Source: Microvirga soli
GTDB lineage: Bacteria; Pseudomonadota; Alphaproteobacteria; Rhizobiales; Beijerinckiaceae
Assembly: GCF_016734765.1 (NCBI RefSeq)
Contig: NZ_JAERQE010000021.1
Span: 21,480-85,479 of the forward strand
Reading direction: 5' to 3'
DNA: 64,000 bases
The first letter of the stretch is position 1; every line of letters begins with the position of its first letter. Of the stretch, positions 52,849-62,078 are shown piece after piece. The translations under genes were made by a program, and so were the position numbers. Below the pieces are notes generated by a model. The model did not search any database and was not told where the DNA came from. It was given only the letters and a program-made list of their open reading frames with translations.

Positions 52849-53655
52849 ATGCTGCTCCCCTCACCCCATTCCCTGTCGTCCCTCGCACCGGCCGTGCGCG
52901 ATGCCGCCCGCCGCGCGGGAGACCTGGCTGTCCCCTACTTCCGCGCCGGCGCGCAGAGTACTGCCAAGTTGTGGTACAAGGCCGGGTCCTCCCCGGTGAC
53001 CGAGGCGGACATCGCCCTCGATACCTACCTGAAGGGCCAACTCTCCGAATTGCTCCCTGAGGCCGGCTGGCTGTCCGAGGAGACGGTCGACGATCCGGCC
53101 CGGCTCGGGCGAAGCTATGTGTGGATCGTCGATCCCATCGACGGCACCCGGGCCTTCGCCTCGGGCCATCCGGACTGGGCCATCTCCATTGCCCTGGTGC
53201 GGGACGGAAAGCCCGTTCTCGGGATCCTGCATGCCCCGATCCACGACCGTCTCTATGAAGCGCGGCTGGGTGAAGGGGCCTGGAGCAACGGCGTGAAGCT
53301 GCGGCTGCCGGAGGCGGAATCCTTTTCGAGCCCTGTACGGGTGGCCGGTCCCAAGCCCCTCGTCGACCGGCTTGAGCGACGGATCAACCCCATCGAGCGC
53401 CTGCCCAAGGTTCCGTCCCTGGCCCTCAGGCTCGCCCGCGTGGCAGACGGCTCCATCGATGTAGGCCTCGTCTCAGCCCATGCCCAGGACTGGGATATCG
53501 CCGCCGCCGACCTTATCCTGCAGGAGGCGGGAGGCCGGCTGACCGATCTTGGCGGTTCAGCTCCGGTCTATAACAAGCCTGTCCCCTCCCACGATGAGAT
53601 GATTGCCGTTGCGTCACGGTTGCATCCTCGTGCTATTGGAGCCATGAGAGCCTGA
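52849..53655 (+). CDS. Inositol monophosphatase family protein, CysQ-like
   Basis: This 268-residue magnesium-dependent phosphatase carries the family metal motifs: SEETVDD near residue 83, WIVDPIDGTRAFASGHPDW near residue 105 and AQDWDIAAADLILQEAGG (about residue 210). In alphaproteobacteria, proteins in this position are annotated 3'(2'),5'-bisphosphate nucleotidase (CysQ), which clears adenosine bisphosphate from sulfate assimilation, but inositol-1-phosphatase cannot be excluded. It opens a series of genes leading into lipid A synthesis. Confidence 0.88.
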   Translation: MLLPSPHSLSSLAPAVRDAARRAGDLAVPYFRAGAQSTAKLWYKAGSSPVTEADIALDTYLKGQLSELLPEAGWLSEETVDDPARLGRSYVWIVDPIDGTRAFASGHPDWAISIALVRDGKPVLGILHAPIHDRLYEARLGEGAWSNGVKLRLPEAESFSSPVRVAGPKPLVDRLERRINPIERLPKVPSLALRLARVADGSIDVGLVSAHAQDWDIAAADLILQEAGGRLTDLGGSAPVYNKPVPSHDEMIAVASRLHPRAIGAMRA

Positions 53656-53716
53656 AACATCATCGGCTCCTTGAAGCCTCAATCGTTACAACCCTCGTCA
53701 GAAGAGCCCTATCACC

Positions 53717-53950
53717 ATGACCGACACGCCTGGCAAGCAGCTCCTGCATCTGGTTTTCGGCGGCGAGCTTACCAGCCTCGAATCCACCGAGTTCAAAGAC
53801 CTGTCCAAGCTCGAAATCGTCGGGGTCTTCCCGAACTACGCCTCGGCCCATGCCGCCTGGAAAGCCAAGGCGCAGGCGACTGTGGACAATGCGCAGATGC
53901 GTTACTTCATCGTCCACCTGCACCGCCTGCTGGATCCGCAGCAGGGCTGA
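53717..53950 (+). CDS. DUF4170 family protein
   Basis: The 77-residue product shows the whole family: QLLHLVFGGEL, the VGVFPNYASAHAAWKAKAQ helix and the closing MRYFIVHLHRLLDP. DUF4170 is a small conserved alphaproteobacterial family of unknown function, regularly found between a cysQ-like gene and the lipid A/Kdo genes, as here. The position hints at an envelope link, which is inference. Confidence 0.9.
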   Translation: MTDTPGKQLLHLVFGGELTSLESTEFKDLSKLEIVGVFPNYASAHAAWKAKAQATVDNAQMRYFIVHLHRLLDPQQG

Positions 53951-53960
53951 CCCGAGCACG

Positions 53961-54695
53961 ATGGGTCTCGTCAAGCGCATCACCCGCTCCCGTGCGGTGC
54001 AGGAAGCCATGGGCTTTCTCGTCGCGGGCTATCTCAAGCTCGTGCAGCGCACGAACCGGTTCGTCATGGAGCCGGCGGATGCCTATGACCGGATCGACAT
54101 GCCCGTGATCGCCGCCATGTGGCACGGGCAGCATTTTATGATCCATTTCGCCAGACGGCCGCAGGACCGGGCGGCGAGCCTTGTCTCCCGCTCGGGCGAC
54201 GGCGAGTTCAACGCCATCGCCCTGCGTCACCTTGGAGTCCGGGCCATCCGCGGCTCGGGCGCTCGCGGCCGCGATATCCGCAAGAAGGGTGGTGCCCAGG
54301 CCCTGCGGGCCATGCTGCGTGCCTTGAGTGAAGGCGAGATGGTGGTGATGACGGCCGACATCCCAAAGATTTCCCGCGTATGCGGCTTGGGGATCGTCAC
54401 CCTGTCGCAGCTGTCCGGGCGGCCGATCGTGCCCGTCGCCGTGGTCACGAGCCGCCGCATCGACTTCAACAGCTGGGACCGGGCCAGCATCGGCCTGCCC
54501 TTCGGCCGGGGCGCCATCGTGCTGGGCGAGCCCGTCTCGGTGCCGAGAGATGCGGACGAACCTGCTCTTGAGCGCCTGAGACAGAGCGTCGAGCGGGAGT
54601 TGGACCGGGTGCACGAGCGCGCCTATGCGCTGGTCGGCTCCAGGGATCCGGGGGCTAAGGCCACCCCCATGCTTGCGGGAGGCTCCCGGGCATGA
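53961..54695 (+). CDS. DUF374 lysophospholipid acyltransferase family protein
   Basis: The 244-residue protein contains the LPLAT-like MWHGQHFMIHFA motif (conserved His near residue 55), SRSGDGEFNAIALRHLG and GEMVVMTADIPKISRVCGLG. DUF374 members are acyltransferase-like and sit beside waaA and lpxK in many alphaproteobacteria; a role in acylating lipid A or its precursor is proposed by position only. The ATG at 53961 is ten bases past DUF4170; the stop overlaps the waaA start (ATGA). Confidence 0.9.
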   Translation: MGLVKRITRSRAVQEAMGFLVAGYLKLVQRTNRFVMEPADAYDRIDMPVIAAMWHGQHFMIHFARRPQDRAASLVSRSGDGEFNAIALRHLGVRAIRGSGARGRDIRKKGGAQALRAMLRALSEGEMVVMTADIPKISRVCGLGIVTLSQLSGRPIVPVAVVTSRRIDFNSWDRASIGLPFGRGAIVLGEPVSVPRDADEPALERLRQSVERELDRVHERAYALVGSRDPGAKATPMLAGGSRA

Positions 54696-55981
54696 GGCTG
54701 CCGTTCACCTTCAGAACCTACCGCACCGTCGTATCCATCCTGGAGCCCGCCGTGCTCGGCCTCCTCTACTGGCGCCAGCGCAAGGGCCGCGAGGACAAGA
54801 CACGGCTCGGCGAGCGTCAGGGACATCCCAGCAGGCAGCGGCCCAAGGGCCATCTGATCTGGGTCCACGGAGCCAGTATCGGTGAGACCCTGTCACTCCT
54901 GCCGGTCGTGGAGCGCATGACGCAGCGCGGTCTCGCGGTTCTGGTGACCTCCGGGACCAAGACCTCGGCCGCCCTGATCGCCCGCAGGCTGCCGCCGGGC
55001 GCCGTGCATCAGTTTGTACCGCTGGACGTGCCACGTTATATAAGGCGCTTCCTGGATCACTGGCAGCCGGACTTGGCCCTCATCGCTGAATCGGAAATCT
55101 GGCCCAACACGATCATGGCGCTCTCGGAGCGGGACATTCCGCTCGTCATGGTCAATGGCCGCATGTCGGACCGGTCGTACCAACGCTGGCAGAAGATGCC
55201 CGGCATCATCCGCCGCCTGCTGGAACGCTTCGCCCTCTGCCTGACCCAGACCGCCGAGGATGCAGAGCGACTGGCGCGGCTCGGTGCTCCGCGCGTGGTC
55301 GTGACCGGCAACATCAAGTTCGACGCAGCCCCGCCGCCCGCAGATCCGCGCGTGGTGGCGCAGCTCTCAGGGCTAATCGCGGGGCGGCCGGTGTGGCTTG
55401 CCGCCAGCACCCACCAAGGTGAGGAAAGCGCCATCATTGCGGTTCATCGCGCCCTGGCGAAACGTCACCCGCATCTCCTGACCATCATTGCTCCGCGCCA
55501 TCCTCACCGGGGTCACGAGGTCGCCGCCCTTGCGGGTCAGGCCGGTCTGCGGGCGGGGCGCCGCTCGCAAGGCATCCATCCCGACCGGGCGACGGACGTC
55601 TACGTGATCGACACGGTGGGCGAGATGGGGCTGTTCTACCGGCTCTCCCCGGTCGTGCTCATGGGCGGAACCCTTGTGCCGGTCGGCGGCCACAACCCGA
55701 TCGAACCGGCTAAGCTGGGAGCCGCCATTCTGCACGGGCCCCATGTTCACGCGGCCGTCGAGATCTACGATGCTCTCGACCGCTCCCGCGGAGCCTTGAT
55801 GGTGAAGGACAGCAGCAGCCTGGCGCGAGCGGTGAGCGAGATGCTCGGCAACGCCGCCCTGACCCGGGACATGGCCCGGGCCGCCGGAGACGCCGTGCAG
55901 GCGCTGGGCGGCGCCGTGGACCGCACCATGCAATCCGTCGAGCCCTTCATCGTGCAGGCCAAGCTCGGAGCCCGCCGCTGA
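54692..55981 (+). CDS. waaA: 3-deoxy-D-manno-octulosonic acid (Kdo) transferase
   Basis: WaaA transfers Kdo from CMP-Kdo to lipid IVA at the inner membrane. The 429-residue product is a GT-B glycosyltransferase of family 30: the N-terminal lobe has WVHGASIGETLSLLPVVE (catalytic acid in GASIGE), then ESEIWPNTI, and the C-terminal lobe ASTHQGEESAIIA, IAPRHPHRGHEV and GGHNPIEPAKLGAAILHGPH. It overlaps both neighbours by one to four bases, so the block is one operon. Confidence 0.95.
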   Translation: MRLPFTFRTYRTVVSILEPAVLGLLYWRQRKGREDKTRLGERQGHPSRQRPKGHLIWVHGASIGETLSLLPVVERMTQRGLAVLVTSGTKTSAALIARRLPPGAVHQFVPLDVPRYIRRFLDHWQPDLALIAESEIWPNTIMALSERDIPLVMVNGRMSDRSYQRWQKMPGIIRRLLERFALCLTQTAEDAERLARLGAPRVVVTGNIKFDAAPPPADPRVVAQLSGLIAGRPVWLAASTHQGEESAIIAVHRALAKRHPHLLTIIAPRHPHRGHEVAALAGQAGLRAGRRSQGIHPDRATDVYVIDTVGEMGLFYRLSPVVLMGGTLVPVGGHNPIEPAKLGAAILHGPHVHAAVEIYDALDRSRGALMVKDSSSLARAVSEMLGNAALTRDMARAAGDAVQALGGAVDRTMQSVEPFIVQAKLGARR

Positions 55982-56988
55982 TGCGCGCTCCGCGCTTCTG
56001 GTGGCACCCCTCTCCTTCGCTGCGGGCGAACCTGCTGCGCCCGGTCGGCCTGATCTATGGTTCCGTTACGGCAAGTCGGATGAGGCGGCGTGGCGAGCAG
56101 GCGGAACTGCCCGTCATCTGCATCGGCAACTTCACGGCAGGCGGAGCCGGCAAGACGCCGACCGCCATCGCGATTGCCACGATCCTGGATATGGCAGGCG
56201 AGAGCCCGGCCTTTCTGTCCCGGGGCTATGGCGGCCGTCTCGCAGGTCCCGTGAGGGTTCAGCCGCAGCACGGGGCAACTGACATCGGCGACGAGCCCGT
56301 TCTTCTGTCCCGCACCGCCCGGACCATCGTGTCCCGCTCCCGCCCTGCCGGAGCGCGGCTCGCCTACGAGATCGGTGCCACGGTCGTCATCATGGACGAT
56401 GGGCTTCAGAACCCATCGCTCGTCAAGGATTGCGCCATCGCGGTGGTCGACGGCGCCACGGGGATCGGCAACGGCCTGCCCCTGCCGGCAGGACCCCTGC
56501 GGGCATCCATGGGGGCTCAATGGCCTCTGGTCGACGCCGTTCTGGTGATCGGGGACGGTGAGCCGGGACGACAGGTCGCCCTGGAGGCGGACGAGCACGG
56601 CAAGCGCGTTTTCACCGCATCGCTGGAACCGGCGCCGGAAGCGGCCGAAGCTCTCAAGGGTCGGAGAATCATGGCCTTTGCCGGCATCGGACGGCCAGAG
56701 AAATTCTTCGACACCCTCCACGCCTGCGGCGCACTCGTGGACGCAACCCATACCTTTCCCGACCACCATCCCTTCAAGCCGGAGGAAGTGGCAGCCTTGC
56801 GACAGGAGGCCGAAAGCCTAGGACTCCTGCCTGTCACGACCGAAAAGGATCTCGTGCGGATTGCCAATGCGTCGGAGGCTTGGCCGGAACTGACGGCGTT
56901 GCCGGTGCGGCTCCGGATCGAGAACGAGACGGGCCTGCGCAACCTGCTCATGCGGCGCATCAACGAACGGCGCCTGCGCATCGTCTGA
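55981..56988 (+). CDS. lpxK: Tetraacyldisaccharide 4'-kinase
   Basis: LpxK phosphorylates the 4' position of tetraacyldisaccharide-1-phosphate to make lipid IVA at the inner membrane. In this 335-residue protein the Walker A loop is GNFTAGGAGKTPTAIAIA near residue 47, followed by FLSRGYGG, the second-site IMDDGLQNPSL and FAGIGRPEKFFDTL. The start overlaps the waaA stop (TGATG). The substrate enters before WaaA acts, so the two consecutive genes encode consecutive steps. Confidence 0.95.
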   Translation: MRAPRFWWHPSPSLRANLLRPVGLIYGSVTASRMRRRGEQAELPVICIGNFTAGGAGKTPTAIAIATILDMAGESPAFLSRGYGGRLAGPVRVQPQHGATDIGDEPVLLSRTARTIVSRSRPAGARLAYEIGATVVIMDDGLQNPSLVKDCAIAVVDGATGIGNGLPLPAGPLRASMGAQWPLVDAVLVIGDGEPGRQVALEADEHGKRVFTASLEPAPEAAEALKGRRIMAFAGIGRPEKFFDTLHACGALVDATHTFPDHHPFKPEEVAALRQEAESLGLLPVTTEKDLVRIANASEAWPELTALPVRLRIENETGLRNLLMRRINERRLRIV

Positions 56989-57000
56989 GGCGCTTGCCTG

Positions 57001-57228
57001 TTACTTGGGCGCAGCTTTCCCGGTGAGGCGCATCATCACCGCCTCGGGGGAGGCATAGGCCTCCTGACGCTCGACGCTCCAGTACTTCAGCTCGTCGAGA
57101 GGGATCTCGGCCCCCGTCACCGCACAGCGCACATAGGCCCCGGGCTTCACCACCCGGAGATTGCTGTCGAGATATTGCACGACGGCTTCGCCGCCGCTGC
57201 GTTCGAACTTGTTCAACATGAAAGACAT
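57001..57228 (-). CDS. DUF2093 family protein
   Basis: The 75-residue product matches the small family DUF2093: NKFERSGGEAVVQYLDSNLR, then GAYVRCAVTGAEIPLDELKYWSVERQEAY (split) and a short tail. Its function is unknown; it regularly accompanies lpxK and xseA in Hyphomicrobiales. Two in-frame ATGs are available (57228 and 57219). It converges on lpxK, 12 bases from its stop. Confidence 0.9.
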   Translation of the reverse strand: MSFMLNKFERSGGEAVVQYLDSNLRVVKPGAYVRCAVTGAEIPLDELKYWSVERQEAYASPEAVMMRLTGKAAPK

Positions 57229-57292
57229 CGACGGAATGCGTTGCGCTCAATCCCTCACATAAGGGCTGCGTCGGCGGATTGCCAATCTTAAC

Positions 57293-58867
57293 TCAGAACA
57301 GAGCGCCCTGCTCCTCCGCTACGACGAGCCTCGGCTTCGCGGGTCTAGGCCGCGAGCCGATGCGCCCGCCGGTGGCATCGGCCTTGCCGTCGGCGAATTC
57401 GAGCACCAGCGCCTGGCCGTCCTGCACGGCCTCGGCGGAGTTCATGGGCCGCCCCTCCGCATCGCGTACGAGGGCGAAGCCGCGCTTGAGCACGGACTTG
57501 TAGCTCAGGCTGTCGAAGAGCTTGGAAACCGCATCCAGGCGGTCGGCCTTGCGGGCGAGTTGGCCTTTCAGCGCCGGAGTAAGGCGCTCGGCAATACGCT
57601 GGGCAGTCTCGGAAGCCTGTGCGAGCCGCGTCCGCTCGGCGCGCAGCAGGGTCTCGCGGGAGACCACGAGGCGCCGGCCGATCTGCTTGAGGCTCTCCTC
57701 GCGCAGCAGGATGGAGCGGCAGACCGCGTTGTGGGGGCGCGGCCCCACCGCATCGAGGCGAGCACGCATGCGGGCCACGTTCGCCACCGGCGACACATGG
57801 GCGAGTTGGCGCGCCAGCTTGAGCAGGCGCTCCTCGTGGCCGCGAGCATTGCGGGAGAGCGCCGGATAGAGCTTGGTGGCGGCCAGATCGAGCCGCTGGC
57901 GCTTGGGCGAGAACAGCGCCTCGGCGCTGGGCATGGCCCGGCTCGTGGCGCGCAGGTCCGAGCGACGGCGCTCGACGAGCCGCAGCGCCGCCTCCACATG
58001 GCGGCGGGACAGGTCGTTGACGGCCGCCATAAGCTCGACGCGCACCGGCACCACCATTTCGGCAGCACCGGTGGGCGTCGGTGCGCGAACGTCGGCGGCA
58101 TGGTCGATCAGGGTCGTGTCGGTCTCGTGCCCGACCGCCGAGACGAGCGGGATGGCGCTCTCGGCGGCAGCGCGCACCACGATCTCTTCGTTGAAGCCCC
58201 ACAGGTCCTCAATGGAGCCGCCGCCGCGGGCGACGATGAGCACATCAGGGCGCGGGATCAGCCCGCCCGGTTCGAGCGCGTTGAAGCCGCGGATGGCGGC
58301 GGCAACCTCCGCCGCACTGGTCTCGCCCTGCACGCGCACAGGCCACACCAGCACCCGGCGCGGGAAGCGGTCCTCGAGCCGATGGAGGATATCGCGGATC
58401 ACCGCGCCGGTCGGCGAGGTGACGACGCCCACCACCTGGGGCAGGAACGGCAGGCGCCGCTTGCGCTCGGGAGCGAACAGGCCCTCCGCATTGAGCTTCC
58501 GGCGCCGCTCTTCCAGCAGCGCCATGAGGGCACCGATGCCGGCGGGCTCCAGGCTCTCGACGACGATCTGGTACTTGGACGAGCCCGGGAAGGTGGTGAT
58601 GCGCCCGGTGGCGATGACCTCCATCCCCTCCTCGGGCCGGATCCTGAGCTTGGAGAAGGCGCCCTTCCAGATCACCGCATCGATGCGGGCATTCTGGTCC
58701 TTGATGCAGAAATAGGCATGGCCCGAGGAATGCGGCCCACGATAACCCGATACTTCGCCCCGCAGGCGCACATGGCCGAACGCATCCTCCAGGGTGCGCT
58801 TAAGGGCGCCCGCGAGGTCGGAGACCGACCATTCCTGGGCATTCGATGGGGCTTTCTCTGCGAACAT
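57293..58867 (-). CDS. xseA: Exodeoxyribonuclease VII large subunit
   Basis: XseA is the catalytic subunit of exonuclease VII, which degrades single-stranded DNA to oligonucleotides together with XseB. The 524-residue product has the N-terminal OB fold (EWSVSDLAGALKRTLEDAFG), GVVTSPTGAVIRDILHRL, VARGGGSIEDLWGFNEE, SAVGHETDTTLIDHAADVRAPTP (split) and a C-terminal coiled coil. It is longer than E. coli XseA by about 70 residues at the C terminus. xseB is not in the window. It diverges from purD. Confidence 0.95.
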   Translation of the reverse strand: MFAEKAPSNAQEWSVSDLAGALKRTLEDAFGHVRLRGEVSGYRGPHSSGHAYFCIKDQNARIDAVIWKGAFSKLRIRPEEGMEVIATGRITTFPGSSKYQIVVESLEPAGIGALMALLEERRRKLNAEGLFAPERKRRLPFLPQVVGVVTSPTGAVIRDILHRLEDRFPRRVLVWPVRVQGETSAAEVAAAIRGFNALEPGGLIPRPDVLIVARGGGSIEDLWGFNEEIVVRAAAESAIPLVSAVGHETDTTLIDHAADVRAPTPTGAAEMVVPVRVELMAAVNDLSRRHVEAALRLVERRRSDLRATSRAMPSAEALFSPKRQRLDLAATKLYPALSRNARGHEERLLKLARQLAHVSPVANVARMRARLDAVGPRPHNAVCRSILLREESLKQIGRRLVVSRETLLRAERTRLAQASETAQRIAERLTPALKGQLARKADRLDAVSKLFDSLSYKSVLKRGFALVRDAEGRPMNSAEAVQDGQALVLEFADGKADATGGRIGSRPRPAKPRLVVAEEQGALF

Positions 58868-59052
58868 GACGTGAACCTACCCCGTGGCCCAGGGGCCTGC
58901 CAAGGGCGCAGGCGCAACAGGCGGCGATGACGACAACCTATCCCCTGTGCATTTCGCCGCGCCCTTCGAAACAGCCTTAGGCGACGCAGTTTCCGGGTAG
59001 GCGAAAAGACCGGGAGCCGCTAAGAGCGCAGGCATCAGCGGGAGGCTCTGGC

Positions 59053-60330
59053 ATGAACATTCTTCTCATCGGTTCCGGCGGGCGGGAGCATGCTCTGGCC
59101 CGTAGCCTCGCGGCGAGTGCGCTCTGCGACAAGCTCCTGATTGCCCCTGGCAATCCCGGCACGGCGCAGCACGGCACCAATGTGGTCCTGGATGTCACCG
59201 ATCATCACGCGGTGATCGATTTCTGCCGGGTGATGAAGGTCGAATTCGTGGTGGTCGGGCCCGAGGCGCCTCTCGTGGCCGGTCTCGTGGACGACCTGCA
59301 GGCTGCCGGCATCAAGGCTTTCGGGCCGAGCAAGGCCGCGGCCCAACTCGAAGGCTCGAAGGCCTTCACCAAGGACCTCTGCGCCGAATTCGGCATTCCT
59401 ACCGCCGCCTATCGCCGCTTCACCGATGCGGAGACGGCGAAAACTTATGTGCGCAGTTACGGCGTGCCGATCGTCGTGAAGGCGGATGGCCTGGCCGCCG
59501 GCAAGGGCGTGGTTGTCGCCACCTCGTTCGAGGAGGCGGAAGGCGCCATCGACATGATGATCGGCGGCGGACTCGGCGCTGCCGGGGCCGAGGTGGTGAT
59601 CGAGGCCTTTCTCGAAGGCGAGGAGGCGAGCTTCTTCGCTCTCTGCGACGGCACGCGCGCCATCCCGTTCGGCACGGCCCAGGATCACAAGCGCGTGTTC
59701 GACGGCGACAAGGGCCCGAACACGGGCGGCATGGGCGCCTATTCCCCCGCTGCCGTGCTGACGCCTGACCTGCAGGCGCGTGTCATGCGGGAGATCATCG
59801 AACCGACGCTCGCCGGCATGAAGGCGCGGGGCATGCCCTATACGGGCATCCTCTATGCCGGGCTCATGCTCACCGAGAGCGGTCCGCAGCTCATCGAATA
59901 CAATGCCCGTCTCGGCGATCCGGAAACCCAGGTGCTTCTGCCGCGCCTGAAATCCGACCTCGTCACGGCCCTGCTCGCCGCCTGCGACGGCCTGTTGAGC
60001 AGCATTGCCCTGCAATGGTCGGATGCGGCGGCGCTCACCGTTGTGATGGCGGCCAACGGCTATCCGGGTGCGGTCGAGAAAGGCTCCGAGATTAGAGGCA
60101 TCGACCGGGCCGAGGACCTCAACGACGTGATCGTCTTCCATGCTGGCACGAAGCAGGAGGAAAACCGGATCCTCGCGAGCGGCGGGCGTGTTCTCAACGT
60201 GACCGCTCTCGGGGCCACCATCACCGACGCTCAAAGAAGGGCCTATGAGGCCGTGGACCGGATCGATTGGCCCGAGGGCTTCTGCCGCCGTGACATCGGC
60301 TGGCGGGCCGTGGAGCGTGAGCAGGGTTGA
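59053..60330 (+). CDS. purD: Phosphoribosylamine-glycine ligase
   Basis: PurD joins glycine to phosphoribosylamine with ATP, the second step of purine synthesis. The 425-residue ATP-grasp protein begins [20 protein letters not shown] and carries [19 protein letters not shown], the ATP-site [16 protein letters not shown], the [14 protein letters not shown] loop and [24 protein letters not shown] precedes the ATG. It is probably transcribed alone. Confidence 0.97.
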   Translation: MNILLIGSGGREHALARSLAASALCDKLLIAPGNPGTAQHGTNVVLDVTDHHAVIDFCRVMKVEFVVVGPEAPLVAGLVDDLQAAGIKAFGPSKAAAQLEGSKAFTKDLCAEFGIPTAAYRRFTDAETAKTYVRSYGVPIVVKADGLAAGKGVVVATSFEEAEGAIDMMIGGGLGAAGAEVVIEAFLEGEEASFFALCDGTRAIPFGTAQDHKRVFDGDKGPNTGGMGAYSPAAVLTPDLQARVMREIIEPTLAGMKARGMPYTGILYAGLMLTESGPQLIEYNARLGDPETQVLLPRLKSDLVTALLAACDGLLSSIALQWSDAAALTVVMAANGYPGAVEKGSEIRGIDRAEDLNDVIVFHAGTKQEENRILASGGRVLNVTALGATITDAQRRAYEAVDRIDWPEGFCRRDIGWRAVEREQG

Positions 60331-60478
60331 ACGCGCCTTTACTCCTATTGACTGATGACGTTAGGTAAGCTTTCTCCCCTCCGGGTTGCGCCTCATTTTC
60401 CGGAGCCAGCTCATCAACTTTGAGGATCGGCGCTCTAGCTTATCATGGAGGCCATTCCATAACGCTGAGCGGCTGCCC

Positions 60479-61387
60479 ATGAGCGATGATCTGTTTCCCG
60501 GCTTTCAGAGCCACTGGATCGACACCGAGGTCGGGCGCATCTTCGCGCGCAGCAAGGGCAACGGAAAGCCGCTGGTCCTGTTGCACGGGTTTCCGCAGAC
60601 CCATGCCATGTGGCACCACTTGGCGCCGGTGCTCGCCGAGACCCATGCGGTCGTCTGCATGGATCTGCGCGGCTACGGCTGGTCAACGGCGCCCAAAGGC
60701 GATGCAAAGCACGAGACCTACAGCAAGCGGTCGATGGGCCGCGACGTGATCGACGTCATGGAGGCCTTAGGCCATGTGAATTTCGCCGTTGCCGGGCATG
60801 ATCGCGGCGCGCGTGTCGGCTACCGGCTCGCGCTGGATCACCCGGGCCGCGTCGAACGCCTCGCGCTCCTCGATATTCTGCCGACCTACCATGTGTGGGA
60901 GCAGATGCGCGCGGGAACGATACCGGAAGCGCATTGGGGCTATCTTTCGCAGGCTTATCCGAAACCCGAGGAGGAGATCGGACGCGATCCGATTCCATAT
61001 TTCGAAGGATTGATGCGGCTATGGTCCGCCGCGGGCGACCTGAGCGCCTTCGATCACCGGGCGCTGGAGGCCTATTGGCAGAGCTGCAACGAACCGACCC
61101 GCATTCACGCCTTCTGCGAGGATTACCGCGCCGGCGCCACCCAGGACGTCGAAGCCGATGAGGCCGACCTTGCCGCCGGCAAGACGATCTCCTGCCCGAC
61201 CTACGTGATCTGGAGCGACTTCTATCTCGTGAGCGGACCGATGGGCCACACGCAGAAGCCGCTCGACATCTGGCGCCGAAGCTTCGCGCCCAAGGCGAAC
61301 GGCATCGGCGTGACATCGGGACATTTCGTGGCGGAGGAGAACCCGGGCGCTACCCTGGAGGCGTTGCAGGCTTTTCTGCTCAGCTGA
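60479..61387 (+). CDS. Alpha/beta hydrolase of the haloacetate dehalogenase type
   Basis: This 302-residue hydrolase has the nucleophile aspartate D108 in AGHDRGARVGYR rather than a serine elbow, the second acid near D132 (LDILPTY) and a late GHFVAEENPG histidine. Next to the nucleophile are R109 and R112, the arginines that hold the carboxylate in fluoroacetate dehalogenases, and H152-W153 and a DYRAG tyrosine match its halide pocket. A haloacid or a related small-acid ester is a plausible substrate, but epoxide hydrolases share this fold. ATG 60479 is taken; the longer upstream frame lacks conservation. Confidence 0.85.
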   Translation: MSDDLFPGFQSHWIDTEVGRIFARSKGNGKPLVLLHGFPQTHAMWHHLAPVLAETHAVVCMDLRGYGWSTAPKGDAKHETYSKRSMGRDVIDVMEALGHVNFAVAGHDRGARVGYRLALDHPGRVERLALLDILPTYHVWEQMRAGTIPEAHWGYLSQAYPKPEEEIGRDPIPYFEGLMRLWSAAGDLSAFDHRALEAYWQSCNEPTRIHAFCEDYRAGATQDVEADEADLAAGKTISCPTYVIWSDFYLVSGPMGHTQKPLDIWRRSFAPKANGIGVTSGHFVAEENPGATLEALQAFLLS

Positions 61388-61477
61388 AGCCTGACGCCCT
61401 GCACTGATCCCGGCATCCATGGCGGAGGAACCTGTCATGCAAGCGGCACGTTCACCGCTGCAGACGGGATCCCATTC

Positions 61478-61912
61478 ATGGCCAAGCACATTCCTGACCA
61501 GCCGACCTCACAGGATGCATCTTCCGACACGGAGATCATTCCGCTCACGGAAGAGGAGTTGCGCCTCGACAAGCGGATGGTCACTACTGGCAAGGTTCGT
61601 GTCCAGACGAGCGTCGATGTGGAGACGGAGCTGGTCAAGGCCACGCTCGACGGCGAAACCGTCGAAGTGACGCGCGTTCCCGTCGACAGAATTGTCGACC
61701 AAGCTCCCGCGATCCGCACCGAGAACGACGTGACGATTATTCCTATCCTCGAGGAAGTTCTTGTCGTCGAGAAGCGTCTCGTCCTGAAAGAGGAGCTGCA
61801 TGTTCATAAGCGCAGAACAACCGAGGATGTCGAGGCTCCGGTAGAGCTTCGCAAGCAGCGTGCCGTGATCGAGCGTGTGCCGGTCGATGACGATACCAGC
61901 ACCAGCACATGA
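61478..61912 (+). CDS. DUF2382 (YsnF/AvaK) domain protein
   Basis: The 144-residue acidic protein is made of a DUF2382 domain: EIIPLTEEELRLDKRMVTTGKVRV (split), DVTIIPILEEVLVVEKRLVLKEELHV (split) and KRRTTEDVEAPVELRKQR. DUF2382 proteins (YsnF, AvaK) are general-stress proteins with repeated EE-L-V-KR patterns and no known activity. It probably forms a pair with the next gene, though a terminator is not visible between them. Confidence 0.9.
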   Translation: MAKHIPDQPTSQDASSDTEIIPLTEEELRLDKRMVTTGKVRVQTSVDVETELVKATLDGETVEVTRVPVDRIVDQAPAIRTENDVTIIPILEEVLVVEKRLVLKEELHVHKRRTTEDVEAPVELRKQRAVIERVPVDDDTSTST

Positions 61913-62078
61913 AACAACGCGTGTGCAGCTTGTCCTTAGGAACGAAGTCGACGAGCAGCGATTGACAGGTCAATGCGTCTGATGCCGCGATGCGTTCTTG
62001 TATGCGGCACAGGCATTCAGAAGCACCGAACTGTTCAACAACCGTGCCGTGTTTGACGGCCCATGGAGATTTTGCGCA

